This document shows, piece after piece, positions 1 through 8,169 of a DNA stretch of 64,000 nucleotides. Source of the stretch: Candidatus Villigracilis affinis (GTDB lineage: Bacteria; Chloroflexota; Anaerolineae; Anaerolineales; Villigracilaceae); assembly GCA_016718275.1 (NCBI GenBank), contig JADKEA010000020.1, positions 434,001 through 498,000 of the forward strand, written 5' to 3'. Both the position numbers and the translations under genes were made by a program. Each line of letters begins with the position of its first letter. Positions within the stretch are counted from its first letter, which is position 1. The notes under the pieces are model-generated. The model was given only the letters and a program-made list of their open reading frames with translations, had not been told where the DNA came from and did not search any database.

Positions 1-1581
1 AACCAGCAAGGCGGGATTCGAATTGGTCGTGCCATCCTCTAATTTGGTCGAATCCATTTTTATAACGAATCCGTTTTTATCGGCGGTTGTGCCCGGGCAC
101 GGGAGCAGGCCCGCTCCGCTCTTCCATTCTGCCGAGCATACGTTCGCGGCAAAATCATAGCCTGTGCTGATGGCTGGTGAACCTGTCACATTGATCTCGA
201 TCCAGATCGGCATGGCTGCATTTGCGCTGATTCCGAACAAGGCGCCAGATGCATTTTTTAGAATCCAGTAGCCGCGATATTTTCCAGGCGAGATGGGAGC
301 CGTCATATTGAGAGTCAGATCAACGGTCCCGCCTGGTGCGATGGCCTTGGGCATGGCAAGGGTTGTTGGTGCGCTCATCAGTTCGCCGCTGTAATAAGTC
401 AGGCTGTAAGCGGTTGTCCAACCGCATGAGCCGCTGTTCTTGATGCGCCATGTTTTGGTGAAGGTTGCGCCCGGAGAAAAGAGCGTCCCATCTGGAACCG
501 TGATATCTGCGACGAAAGCGGCCTTGTTGCAGCCCAATGGAGAAATTGGCGGCGCAGTGACAAATGGAGTCAGTGTAGGCGTTAAGGGCGGAAGCGGTGT
601 AAGAGTGGATGGCGGTATGGGCGGGACTTCTGCGCTGGTGCGCACGATTCGGGGCGACCCCCAAACTGCTCGGTCACCACTGGCAGATCCAGCCGAAAGG
701 ATCTTGAAAATGAATTTAACTTTCTTCCCCGCGAGTGCGCTTAGATCGATATCGGCGCGATAAAAGCGGCCGTCGTGGGTTTCCTTCCATGTCCACAATC
801 CCCTCACACTTCCAGTGGAGGTGACGTAATCCACGCCAAAAGTGACATAACAGCCTGTAGCCCCAAATTCGCAATTGACCAGCGTTTGAAGATGATCCCC
901 TTTGCTGACGAGGAATTCGGGATAGGTTGCCTGAATCATTCCGTTGTATTTATTTTGGGGAACGAATAACAGCCCGGGCTGTGAATCGATCGAATCATTT
1001 TCCAGCCTTGGGAAATCCAGCTTGTAGGAATATCCGCGGCCGTCGCCGCTGGCGCCCGGGTAGGGGAGGATGCCTGATCCACTTTTCCACTCGGCGTAGG
1101 ATGCATTGGCAACGAAGTCATAAATGACGGCGCTGGTGTCCAATACATTGATATCCACCCAGAAGGGATCGGTGCCATTCGACCCGATCCCAAATTGTCC
1201 GCCTGTGATACTCGGGTCGTTCAATTTCCAATACCCGCGAAAGTGGCCGCCTGTTTTTGGTGCGGTCATATTGATGGAGATATCCACCATCTGACCCGGG
1301 GGCACATCCACTGGTAAATTGATCGAGGAAGGGGCACCCAACGATTCGCCGCTGAAAAAGACCAGGCTGTAGGATGTCGTCCACGTGCATGAGCCGATAT
1401 TCATCAGCCGCCAGGTTTTTGTGAAGGCGGTCCCTACGGTATAAGACGTGCCGTCAGGCACGGTCAGGTCGGAGATAAATTGAGCCTGATTACAGGCCTT
1501 TGCTGCCGCCGCTGAAACCGTAAGTTGGGAAAAAACAAGACCCGCTAATAGCACCCCTGCAAAAAGTTTTCGTGCAAACAT
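1..1581 (-). CDS. Secreted protein with tandem NBR1-type (FW) Ig-like domains, C-terminus cut by window edge
   Basis: 527 residues are visible and the frame runs off the window start, so the C-terminus is missing. The ATG at 1581 is preceded by GGAGG at about 1588-1592. Residues 1-25 form a signal peptide ending in an Ala-rich stretch. An FW domain follows at about 28-130, with the family hallmarks VPDGT, FTKTWRLMNIGSCTW and GYWKL. Next comes a beta-rich, jelly-roll-like segment (about 155-320, EWKSGSGILPYPG), then a Pro/Thr linker. A second FW domain starts near residue 350 (VPDGT, FTKTWRIKNSGSCGW), followed by the start of a second EWKSG segment. The protein is therefore built from at least two repeats of the same two-domain unit. 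It is probably exported and binds a surface or extracellular ligand; the ligand is unknown. The FW assignment is confident, the role is not. Confidence 0.8.
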   Translation of the reverse strand, partial: MFARKLFAGVLLAGLVFSQLTVSAAAAKACNQAQFISDLTVPDGTSYTVGTAFTKTWRLMNIGSCTWTTSYSLVFFSGESLGAPSSINLPVDVPPGQMVDISINMTAPKTGGHFRGYWKLNDPSITGGQFGIGSNGTDPFWVDINVLDTSAVIYDFVANASYAEWKSGSGILPYPGASGDGRGYSYKLDFPRLENDSIDSQPGLLFVPQNKYNGMIQATYPEFLVSKGDHLQTLVNCEFGATGCYVTFGVDYVTSTGSVRGLWTWKETHDGRFYRADIDLSALAGKKVKFIFKILSAGSASGDRAVWGSPRIVRTSAEVPPIPPSTLTPLPPLTPTLTPFVTAPPISPLGCNKAAFVADITVPDGTLFSPGATFTKTWRIKNSGSCGWTTAYSLTYYSGELMSAPTTLAMPKAIAPGGTVDLTLNMTAPISPGKYRGYWILKNASGALFGISANAAMPIWIEINVTGSPAISTGYDFAANVCSAEWKSGAGLLPCPGTTADKNGFVIKMDSTKLEDGTTNSNPALLV

Positions 1582-1735
1582 CGTGACCTCCAGCCGCACA
1601 CATGGCTAAATGGCCGAACAGACCTGAGAATCGTCTGTTCAAGTCTTCACTTATTATGATGACATAAATCGAGCCACTGGAGTGTTGAAATAGCATGACA
1701 GGAAATGGATATGCCCCCATCTTGTACTACGAAGG

Positions 1736-1775
1736 AAAAAAAGGGTCACAAGGATTTTCCTTTTTGACCCTTTTT
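1736..1775 (-). terminator. Rho-independent terminator
   Basis: Arms at 1738-1748 and 1765-1775 pair perfectly (AAAAAGGGTCA with its complement). The run of A on the plus strand gives a U-tract on the minus strand. It lies just after the stop of the 1782-2312 gene and could also act in the other direction. Confidence 0.8.
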
Positions 1776-1781
1776 GTTCAG

Positions 1782-2312
1782 TTACTTTTCAATACTGTAA
1801 CCTTGCATCATCATAGAGTTGACCACGCCCCATTTTGCACGTATGACCTCGGCCTTTTTATCCACCTGACTGGTGATCTTCAGGTCTTCGATGGGGGCAA
1901 AGGCAAGCAGCATGAAATCGGGCGGTGCTTCATCCTCGGAGTAGACCGTGCCTTCGATAATATAGGTCCCTGAGTAGATAAGGACCTTGAAGGGTGTCTG
2001 GTAATCCTCCCACATTTCGAGCAGGATATCTTCGGCGGCTGGGTCATCGGAGAACATCGCGACGACGTTTGTAAGAGAAGGCATGCGCCACTCATCGAAA
2101 GTGCGTGTGGGGGTGTTGATATTTCCCATGGGTTGGACGCGTGCATCTGTTAATAGCAGGCAGCCTCCCGAAGGATCATCAATTTCAGCGTCGAATGCAC
2201 CCGAGAGTGCTGAGGAATCCGAATCATCTAGTCCGTCCACGAGATATTCATTGGTCAGGATGGAGACACGAATACTCTTTTTTTCTTTTTCCTCTTTTTT
2301 ACCAAAGATCAT
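1782..2312 (-). CDS. Conserved-looking cytosolic protein of unknown function
   Basis: 176 residues. No family was recognised. The N-terminus is a charged Lys/Glu run (KKEEKEKKS), followed by acidic, mixed alpha/beta sequence without a signal peptide or membrane segment. The plus-strand CATGAGAAACTCC shows a minus-strand GGAG seven bases before the ATG at 2312. A strong terminator follows the stop. It lies 26 bases downstream of the PPK2 gene and may be co-transcribed with it. That the reading frame is real rests on the ribosome site, terminator and protein-like composition; the function is open. Confidence 0.7.
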   Translation of the reverse strand: MIFGKKEEKEKKSIRVSILTNEYLVDGLDDSDSSALSGAFDAEIDDPSGGCLLLTDARVQPMGNINTPTRTFDEWRMPSLTNVVAMFSDDPAAEDILLEMWEDYQTPFKVLIYSGTYIIEGTVYSEDEAPPDFMLLAFAPIEDLKITSQVDKKAEVIRAKWGVVNSMMMQGYSIEK

Positions 2313-2338
2313 GAGAAACTCCTTGTCATTGAACGGAT

Positions 2339-3142
2339 TTACTCGATCATTACGCCATCGAGATTTTCTTCTGATTCAGGATAATTCATTTTCAGCCCTT
2401 CCAGTGTATCCACCAGTATCGTGGAGATCGCCAGATCGCGGAACCATTTGCGGTTGGCGGGGATGACGTACCACGGGGCGTATTCCGTGCTGGTTTTGCT
2501 CAACACATCTTCAAAGGCTTCCATGTATTGAGGCCAGAGTTTGCGCTCTTCCAGGTCGCCTAGGCGGAATTTCCAGCGCTTGGTGGGATCATCAAGGCGG
2601 GCCTGCAACCGTTCCTTTTGTTCGTCCATGTCAATGTGCAGATAGAACTTCAAGATGGTCGTGCCGTTTTCGGCAAGGGCGCGTTCGAATTCATTGATCT
2701 GGTCGAATCGCTGTTTCCATACCTCAGGCTGGACATAGTTATGCACGCGCACGACCAGCACGTCTTCATAGTGACTGCGATTGAAGATGACCATTTCCCC
2801 TTTGCCCGGCACCTGCTTGTGGATGCGCCACAGGTAATCATGATCGAGTTCCTCGGTTGTGGGTGCTTTAAATGCCGCGACTCTCACGCCTGCAGGGTTG
2901 ACGCTATCGAAAACACGGCGGATCGTACCGTCCTTGCCGCCTGCGTCCATGGCCTGTAACACGATCAACACCTTGTGTTTGTGTTCGGCATACAGCAACT
3001 CCTGCAAAGATTCAAGTTTGCCGTTCAGTTTTTCGAGTTTGGCAAGACCTTCTTCCTTGTCGCCCTTGAAATCTCCCTTGTCATTCGGATCGTACTTCGA
3101 GAGTTTTACTTTTGTTTCGGGTTTGACCAAAAATTTTTTCAT
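2339..3142 (-). CDS. ppk2: Polyphosphate kinase 2 family phosphotransferase
   Basis: 267 residues, the usual size of a single-domain PPK2. These enzymes transfer phosphate between polyphosphate and nucleotides (ADP/GDP, or AMP in some classes) in the cytosol. The P-loop-like Walker A motif is at about 65-72 (DAGGKDG) and the Walker B-type FNRSHYEDV at about 120-128. The conserved WRIHKQVPGKGE lies just before it and the lid region RWKFRLGDLEER near 193-204. A TTG 12 bases upstream is in frame, but the ATG at 3142 has GAGG six bases before it and gives MKKFLVKP, so it is preferred. Whether the enzyme prefers AMP, ADP or both cannot be read from the motifs alone. Confidence 0.93.
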   Translation of the reverse strand: MKKFLVKPETKVKLSKYDPNDKGDFKGDKEEGLAKLEKLNGKLESLQELLYAEHKHKVLIVLQAMDAGGKDGTIRRVFDSVNPAGVRVAAFKAPTTEELDHDYLWRIHKQVPGKGEMVIFNRSHYEDVLVVRVHNYVQPEVWKQRFDQINEFERALAENGTTILKFYLHIDMDEQKERLQARLDDPTKRWKFRLGDLEERKLWPQYMEAFEDVLSKTSTEYAPWYVIPANRKWFRDLAISTILVDTLEGLKMNYPESEENLDGVMIE

Positions 3143-3189
3143 GGAATGCCTCAATTGTTGTTATGACCTGATTTATATTTCTCAATGAA

Positions 3190-3855
3190 TTACGGAGAGG
3201 GAATCATCATCCACCAGCCTGAACCGCCGGGGTCGCCGTTATTTTGCCAGGCATGCCAAACGCCTTCGATGCCCAGCCAGTAAGCGGAACGGTTCGTGCC
3301 TGTCAATGGGTCATTGAAATGGATCCTGGTCTTGTTGGGATTCTTGGGGTCGATGGTCAGCCCGGTGACTACGACGAAGTGCGCGCCAGAGTCAGGGTCA
3401 TCGAGACGGGCCAGGATGTCAATGATAAGCGGATCGCCGTTGGTCAATTTTTGAGTTAACAACTCCAGCGCCTCGTCCGCAGTTTGGACCGTGCCGCTGG
3501 ATACTGTTTCTGCAAAATGGTCGGCGATCTTGACCATATCCTCAGGGCTGGTGAAGGGCGCTTCATCTTCAATGTAGTATCCTTCGGCTAGCGCAAAATC
3601 GATCACCTCCTGCTCGGTGACCTGTTCTTCGGGATAGGCATAGTTGTACGCCATCGTAATGACCGCTTCACCGCATGAAGTGTATTTTGCCTGTACGATC
3701 GCCCGCACGGGGAGATTCATTTTTCCGCGTAGGCGCAACTGCCGCTCCCAATAGGTCTCGTCGCCGTCTGCGAAGGGGGCGAAGCCAAGGGTTAACAGTG
3801 CGCCGATGCAGAGCAGGTTGAGGATTGTGAGTCGAACGGTGGGAGATATCTTCAT
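3190..3855 (-). CDS. C39-like papain-fold peptidase homologue, membrane-anchored or secreted
   Basis: About 221 residues from the ATG at 3855. A TTG 36 bases upstream is in frame, but the ATG begins a normal signal/anchor sequence (VRLTILNLLCIGALLTLGFAPFA). The mature part resembles Peptidase_C39_2 domains: Cys in TSCGEAVITMAYNYA, then His in SGAHFVVVTGL about 120 residues later, then Asn-Asp in IHFNDPLTG. That order gives a Cys-His-Asp/Asn triad. The C39_2 group includes many uncharacterised exported proteins, so substrate and activity are unknown. No strong ribosome site is visible. The gene is divergent from the VOC gene at 3913 and shares a 57-base promoter region with it. Confidence 0.75.
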   Translation of the reverse strand: MKISPTVRLTILNLLCIGALLTLGFAPFADGDETYWERQLRLRGKMNLPVRAIVQAKYTSCGEAVITMAYNYAYPEEQVTEQEVIDFALAEGYYIEDEAPFTSPEDMVKIADHFAETVSSGTVQTADEALELLTQKLTNGDPLIIDILARLDDPDSGAHFVVVTGLTIDPKNPNKTRIHFNDPLTGTNRSAYWLGIEGVWHAWQNNGDPGGSGWWMMIPSP

Positions 3856-3877
3856 TTTGTCGGGGAAAATTTGCAAG

Positions 3878-3906
3878 TTGTAATTATCCAAGTTTGGTTA
3901 TATTAT
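3878..3906 (+). promoter_or_regulatory. Promoter giving a leaderless transcript
   Basis: TTGTAA (3878-3883), a 17-base spacer and TATTAT (3901-3906). The expected start, seven bases after the -10 box, is 3913, the A of the VOC-gene ATG. There is no Shine-Dalgarno sequence. Confidence 0.6.
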
Positions 3907-3912
3907 ACAGCC

Positions 3913-4275
3913 ATGAAAATCAAAGCGGCGAATACGATTCTATATTGCAAAAAGTGGCGGGAAACCGTCGAGTTTTACAGGGATGGTTTGAAACTGCTGT
4001 CCCTCTCCAGCACCGATTGGTTCGTGGAATTCAAATTGAACGAATCAGCGCGCTTGAGCGTGGCCGATGAAACGCGCACCTCCGTCAAGAGCGGCGATGG
4101 CAGGGGAGTGACCATCAGCCTGCAGGTTGCAGACGTGGACGAATTGCGATCCGAACTGATGCAGGCGGGTTTTGCGCCCACGCCTGTCAAAGAGGTGTGG
4201 GGTTCCAGGGCCATTTATCTGCACGACCCCGAAGGCAACCGACTTGAGTTCTGGTCGGGCCGCGCGAAGGCGTGA
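3913..4275 (+). CDS. VOC (glyoxalase/bleomycin-resistance fold) family protein
   Basis: 120 residues. The ATG at 3913 was chosen because it begins the canonical MKIKAANTILYCKKWRETVEFY and lies one transcription-start distance from a good promoter. The upstream in-frame start at 3871 would add improbable sequence reading through that promoter. The fold is the vicinal oxygen chelate domain: two beta-alpha-beta-beta-beta modules, with the closing YLHDPEGNRLEFW containing the usual C-terminal Glu metal-ligand position. Members include dioxygenases, glyoxalases and antibiotic-binding proteins; the substrate is not predictable here. Translation is probably leaderless. Confidence 0.85.
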   Translation: MKIKAANTILYCKKWRETVEFYRDGLKLLSLSSTDWFVEFKLNESARLSVADETRTSVKSGDGRGVTISLQVADVDELRSELMQAGFAPTPVKEVWGSRAIYLHDPEGNRLEFWSGRAKA

Positions 4276-4359
4276 CCTCAGAACCATTTTCTCCTTTTTC
4301 TTCCTTCTCAGTTGTTTTTTGAAAAAATGTGAGTATGATGAAATTGAAAGGAGGAAGAG

Positions 4360-5337
4360 ATGAAAGCCTCAAAGAATATCTCGTGGATCGCTGTGTTTTT
4401 TGCAATTCTTACTGTTTTAATTTTAGTGGGTATTGTCTGGAAAGGATATGGCTTGGGATACATTCCTGCCCGGCATATGGAGAATCCCGACATCCTCCTG
4501 CCTATTTTGATCTCTGTAAGCGCAGTTGGGTTATTGATCTCTCTTGCCTTCCTCGCAGTTTCATTCTCGGCATTGGAGTTGTCAGACCGTAATCAGGCTC
4601 TGGGATTGCCTGAAGGCAGCGTGCGGGCATTGATTGCTCTGCTTCTCATCATCTTGTTTGTGGTCATATCCATCTATCTGTACGGGCGGCTCCGTTCACC
4701 AGTAGGGAGTGCCATCTACAAAGAATACATTGGTATCTCAGAAGCACAGTTGGATGCCATCCCTGAAGCAGAGGTAATCTCGATTCGAGTGCGGACTGAA
4801 GGGGAAGAGAAAACCTTCAATGTTACCCGAAGGATTCCACCTTCTGAAGGCAGCGAGGCCAGCCAGAGGTTTGCAGAACAAGTGCTTACGACCATCAGCA
4901 CGCTGGTGGTATCAATCGCCGCTTTCTATTTTGGGGTACGTTCGGTGGAGGCGGCACGGGGCATCGTAACGTCCACCTCCATCCCTGTTATCCGCAGTAT
5001 CAGCCTCACTGAAGGCAGGCTGGGAGATGCCGCCAAGGATGTGGAGATTCTGGGGAAGAATTTCGATTCACCCAAAACGGTCAAGCTGGTTCGGGGTTCT
5101 GACGAAATTCCCATCGAGGAGATTTCTGCAAGCGAGACCAGGATTCGCGGGAAGTTAGCGATCCCCGAAAAAAAACCAACCAAGAAATATGAGTTGGTCG
5201 TAGTTAACAAAGACGGCGGCGAGGATCGTCTTGCGGATGCGTTCGAAGTGAAGGATAAGGTAGTATCCGCGCAAGACCCGCAGGAGCCAGTGGATTCAGA
5301 TCCGTCAGCACAGGACCCGTCTGCTGCACAAGGATAA
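4360..5337 (+). CDS. Multi-pass membrane protein with C-terminal IPT-like beta domain
   Basis: 325 residues behind AGGAGG (about 4350). Hydrophobic helices lie at about 9-31, 45-67, 85-107 and 175-195. Between the second and third is LGLPEGSVRALIALLL, a phrase I associate with bacterial membrane proteins of unknown role. After the last helix, residues about 207-300 look like an IPT/TIG Ig-like domain (VIRSISLTEGRLGDAAKDVEI, LGKNFDSPKTVKL, LVVVNKDGG). The tail is acidic and Pro/Asp/Ser/Gln-rich with a repeated SAQDP phrase. The function is unknown; an envelope sensor or scaffold would fit the layout but is inference. Confidence 0.75.
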   Translation: MKASKNISWIAVFFAILTVLILVGIVWKGYGLGYIPARHMENPDILLPILISVSAVGLLISLAFLAVSFSALELSDRNQALGLPEGSVRALIALLLIILFVVISIYLYGRLRSPVGSAIYKEYIGISEAQLDAIPEAEVISIRVRTEGEEKTFNVTRRIPPSEGSEASQRFAEQVLTTISTLVVSIAAFYFGVRSVEAARGIVTSTSIPVIRSISLTEGRLGDAAKDVEILGKNFDSPKTVKLVRGSDEIPIEEISASETRIRGKLAIPEKKPTKKYELVVVNKDGGEDRLADAFEVKDKVVSAQDPQEPVDSDPSAQDPSAAQG

Positions 5338-5378
5338 CATTTAGTGTTGCAGTTGTTTTGATTCTCTGCCGTACAAAC

Positions 5379-5463
5379 CCCCCTTGGGGGGCAGAAACAC
5401 CCCCCGCGGCCAAAAAAAAAAAAAAACGCCCCCCCCCGCCCCCCCCCTCCGGGAAAGGGGGGG
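5379..5463. repeat. Extreme homopolymer tract between convergent genes
   Basis: Six C, TT and six G (5379-5392), then CACCCCCC, fifteen A (5412-5426), long C runs broken by single G, and eight G (5456-5463). The first C6-TT-G6 can fold as a hairpin. The A15 would be a U15 tract for the minus-strand gene ending at 5496, so a bidirectional terminator is possible. The composition is unlike anything else in the window and may be an assembly or basecalling artefact. Confidence 0.6.
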
Positions 5464-5495
5464 TAGCGAATGTTTTGAAAAAAATTGAGCAGGGA

Positions 5496-5915
5496 TTATT
5501 TTTGGGAGTGTCGATTATCCCGCTCCAGTCGTTGAAGCGCGGACTGGATCCACTTTTTGCGTGTGGACCTCGGTGCGCGGGTCCGCTCGAATTCGATCAA
5601 GCGGTCTGTTGTGGCGCGGTCCCCTTGCACTTTTTGGAGCAGGTCATTGTATAAAATGGACGCATCCAGTGCGTCGCCGAAGACATCTTCAGCCGAATAT
5701 GGTTTTTTGAAGAGCTTGTAAAAGGCGTCTTTGAGTTTATCGAGAAGCCCGCCGCCTTGCGGGGCTTTTTCTTTTATGCTTTCGGTTTCATCTTCAGGCT
5801 CGTATAAATTGACGCCGCAATTGGGGCAGCGTGTCAGTTCATAGTGGAAATATGCGCCGCAGTTGGCACATTCGAATTCGTTTTCAGCGGGTTGGGGATC
5901 AATGCTGGTTGGCAT
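5496..5915 (-). CDS. Small zinc-ribbon protein
   Basis: 139 residues. The N-terminus has two CxxC knuckles (FECANCGAYF and RCPNCGVNLYEP, about residues 15-34), a rubredoxin-like zinc ribbon that probably binds one Zn. An acidic linker, an amphipathic Lys-rich segment (LLDKLKDAFYKLFKKP) and a helical, charged C-terminus (STRKKWIQSALQRLERDNRH) follow. AAGGA precedes the ATG at 5915. There is no membrane segment. The function is unknown; such ribbons often mediate protein or nucleic-acid contacts. Confidence 0.75.
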   Translation of the reverse strand: MPTSIDPQPAENEFECANCGAYFHYELTRCPNCGVNLYEPEDETESIKEKAPQGGGLLDKLKDAFYKLFKKPYSAEDVFGDALDASILYNDLLQKVQGDRATTDRLIEFERTRAPRSTRKKWIQSALQRLERDNRHSQK

Positions 5916-5981
5916 GGTTGGGTTCCTTTTTTAACATGAAGACACACAGAAAAAAGCTTTGTAGCGAACCCATCAGCATAT

Positions 5982-6452
5982 TCATCCGGTTGTGGGTTGT
6001 CTGGGCCAGCGGGAGAACAGAAATAGATTGGTGAGGAGCGCTGCGATCATGGTGAATACACCAAGGATGAGCGGTTCCTGCCAAAGATCGATCCATGAAT
6101 TGATCTCGGCTTTTTCGGGGTTTGCAGGGTCGTAGCGCATTTCCACTTGTTTGCCGATTGGGAAGCGGGTGTAGCGATTCCACCAGCGATAATTATTCTG
6201 GCTTTGCACGGAATAACTCTGGCCGTTCACTTGAAATTCAACGATGGGATAAATGTCGGTGGTGAAGGAGGATTTATCTTCCTCCAGCAGGCGGACTACA
6301 GTGCCTGTCGCCACTTCACCGTCTACACTCAGGGTGTAGCTGCGCCAGCCCAGCCAGAGTGCGAGCGCAGCGAGGACAAGCCAGAACAGATTCGAAGCGA
6401 CGAACCACCCAAGCCATTTTAACTTTCCAGACGTACCAGTAATAGTTTGCAT
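5982..6452 (-). CDS. DUF3592-type membrane protein
   Basis: 156 residues from the ATG at 6452, which has AAGGA seven bases upstream; an in-frame GTG 30 bases earlier lacks a ribosome site. There are two membrane helices, near residues 13-36 and in the C-terminal region (LILGVFTMIAALLTNLFLF). Between them is a beta-rich loop with the DUF3592 signature: ATGTVVRLLEE, YPIVEFQVNGQSYSV and GKQVEMRYDPANPEKAEI. The family is widespread and uncharacterised. It may be co-transcribed with the zinc-ribbon gene 66 bases downstream. Confidence 0.85.
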   Translation of the reverse strand: MQTITGTSGKLKWLGWFVASNLFWLVLAALALWLGWRSYTLSVDGEVATGTVVRLLEEDKSSFTTDIYPIVEFQVNGQSYSVQSQNNYRWWNRYTRFPIGKQVEMRYDPANPEKAEINSWIDLWQEPLILGVFTMIAALLTNLFLFSRWPRQPTTG

Positions 6453-6505
6453 AAGAATATCCTTTAATTCGATCCAAGTCACGGAGAAACACGGATAAAC
6501 AAGTT

Positions 6506-7642
6506 TTATGGCTTTACTTCATACTCAATAACAACCTTTGTTTTTAAAAAGAGACCGAGGCGTTCGGCTTCTGCTTCGATGCTTTGGCGCAGGGAGCGTG
6601 GTGCGGAGGCAAACATGCTGACCTTGACGGTCGTTTGCGCGCCTTTGGTCTTGTATTCCCATACGCCTTTCATGCGGCCATCCACGAGGACGACGGCGGA
6701 GATCCAGCCCTGGGGGCGATAAACCCGATTCTTTAGCGTAGCAGGCAGCAGCGGGTCGAGATCGCGGCCCAGCCCGAGGACGTAGGCGTCGAATAAGGGC
6801 AATAATCTCACGGTGTTGGAGATGTCCATTTTTTGAATCGACTTGAGTGTGGAGGTCAGTGCGATCGCGCGCCAGCCTTCCACGTTCACTTCTTCGAGTT
6901 CGGATTCCAGTGATTTGAAAACTTTTTTCGTCATGGTGATGCCCGCCCCGCCCCACCACCAGCGCGAAAAATCTTCGATCGTGGCTGGACCGTAAGCCTG
7001 CAAATACATGCGGACGATCTCCTCCAGCGCCGACATCGGTTCGATCTCGCGCCATGTGGTGATCCATTTTTTTGGATTCACGAAGGTGACGTTTTGCCCC
7101 TGACTCGGACCGAAGCACAAGTCGCCGCGAAACGCGGATGGTTTCAACGGCGAACCCCAATTCGCTGTGACTATTAATTCGCGCAAGGCAGGGACGCGGG
7201 CTTCGCGCGCCACGGCGATGGCGAGTTGTTCGCGGGTCATGGGTTCTGCGCCCAATACCTGCGGAACCGCCTCAAGAAAAGCGGCTTGCTGGGTGGGGGA
7301 GATGCCGTAATAGGTAAAGTAATTCGTCCAGCCGCGGTCACCATCCATGCGGCGCGCAGACACGAACAACGGCAGGTCGCTGGAGGGAATCAGGTGCAAG
7401 GTGCCGCGCATCGCCCAGGTCTTGATGAGTGTATGTTCCTTCCACAATGCAGATTTGACATCCTGCGAAGACAATCCATCCACGCGCGCCCAGAGCGCCA
7501 GTTCCGCCGCAGACATTACCTGGGCCTGTACGCCGCCAATGCGTGTGGCCGCTTTGACAAAGTCTTTGCGCTTCAAACGCGGTGCGAGATGATGCCGCGA
7601 TAATCGCCATGCGTTGAGTTGATTCCATTTTAGTGAGATCAT
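6506..7642 (-). CDS. Winged-helix DNA-binding protein, HTH_42 / YcaQ-like family
   Basis: 378 residues, matching the single-protein HTH_42 family that includes the E. coli cross-link glycosylase YcaQ and AlkX-like proteins. Recognisable segments are WRLSRHHLAPR, GVQAQVMSAAELALWARV, LIKTWAMRGTLHLIPSSDLPLF (the conserved TW-x-MRGTLH block, about residues 73-87), ATIEDFSRWWWGG, and LLPLFDAYVLGL in the C-terminal half. The family is tied to repair of DNA interstrand cross-links or drug resistance in some members; the role here is inferred from family only. The gene ends 22 bases before the DUF1801 gene stop on the same strand. Confidence 0.88.
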   Translation of the reverse strand: MISLKWNQLNAWRLSRHHLAPRLKRKDFVKAATRIGGVQAQVMSAAELALWARVDGLSSQDVKSALWKEHTLIKTWAMRGTLHLIPSSDLPLFVSARRMDGDRGWTNYFTYYGISPTQQAAFLEAVPQVLGAEPMTREQLAIAVAREARVPALRELIVTANWGSPLKPSAFRGDLCFGPSQGQNVTFVNPKKWITTWREIEPMSALEEIVRMYLQAYGPATIEDFSRWWWGGAGITMTKKVFKSLESELEEVNVEGWRAIALTSTLKSIQKMDISNTVRLLPLFDAYVLGLGRDLDPLLPATLKNRVYRPQGWISAVVLVDGRMKGVWEYKTKGAQTTVKVSMFASAPRSLRQSIEAEAERLGLFLKTKVVIEYEVKP

Positions 7643-7664
7643 CTTTAATCCTTTTGATCCAATC

Positions 7665-8033
7665 TCAACAAACCACTCCAGTAGACTCGACCGTGGCTTG
7701 CAGCATTTTCTTCACCAATTCGAAATCGATCTTCTCTGGCTTGGAGTAACGGATGCAGCCTTTGCCGAGGCTGACGCCTTTGATCTTCAACTGGCTTTGA
7801 TAGGTTTTCATCACATCGGTTCTGAGGATATACAGCCCAATGAAGTGCTTCTGGCTGGCGAAACCGACTTCCACTTCTCCGTTGCGGGAATAGCACGGCC
7901 CGCCGTATTGCATTGACTCTTCGAAGCCTTTCAAGGTGGCGAGACATTGTTTGCGCAATTGCACCAGTGCCGCCCGCCGCTCGGCTGGGACTTCTTCCAA
8001 ATAGGCTGTTACATCTTTGGCCTGACTTTGCAT
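7665..8033 (-). CDS. DUF1801 / YdhG-like protein
   Basis: 122 residues. The ATG at 8033 has GGAG eight bases upstream; the in-frame TTG 15 bases earlier overlaps that ribosome site and is rejected. The sequence matches the small YdhG-like fold: VTAYLEEVPAERRAALVQLR, a Tyr/Gly-rich core (MQYGGPCYS), FIGLYIL, and GKGCIRYSKPEKIDFELVKKML near the end. Members of DUF1801 (including iron-chaperone-like YdhG proteins) have no settled function. It is upstream of, and likely co-transcribed with, the HTH_42 gene. Confidence 0.85.
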   Translation of the reverse strand: MQSQAKDVTAYLEEVPAERRAALVQLRKQCLATLKGFEESMQYGGPCYSRNGEVEVGFASQKHFIGLYILRTDVMKTYQSQLKIKGVSLGKGCIRYSKPEKIDFELVKKMLQATVESTGVVC

Positions 8034-8169
8034 GAGACACGACTCCAACTTCTAAGAAAGTATGTTTTTTTACCACAAAGAAACCAAGTCTCAAAGACTC
8101 AAAGGGAAAAATGTCGCTTTGTGATCAGGTTTTCAGACGCTTTCTAAAGGAATGTGCAATGATAACGCT

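Noticed and set aside
5358..5654. Plus-strand frame with poly-Lys and poly-Pro
   Set aside because: Made by the homopolymer tract and antisense to the zinc-ribbon gene.
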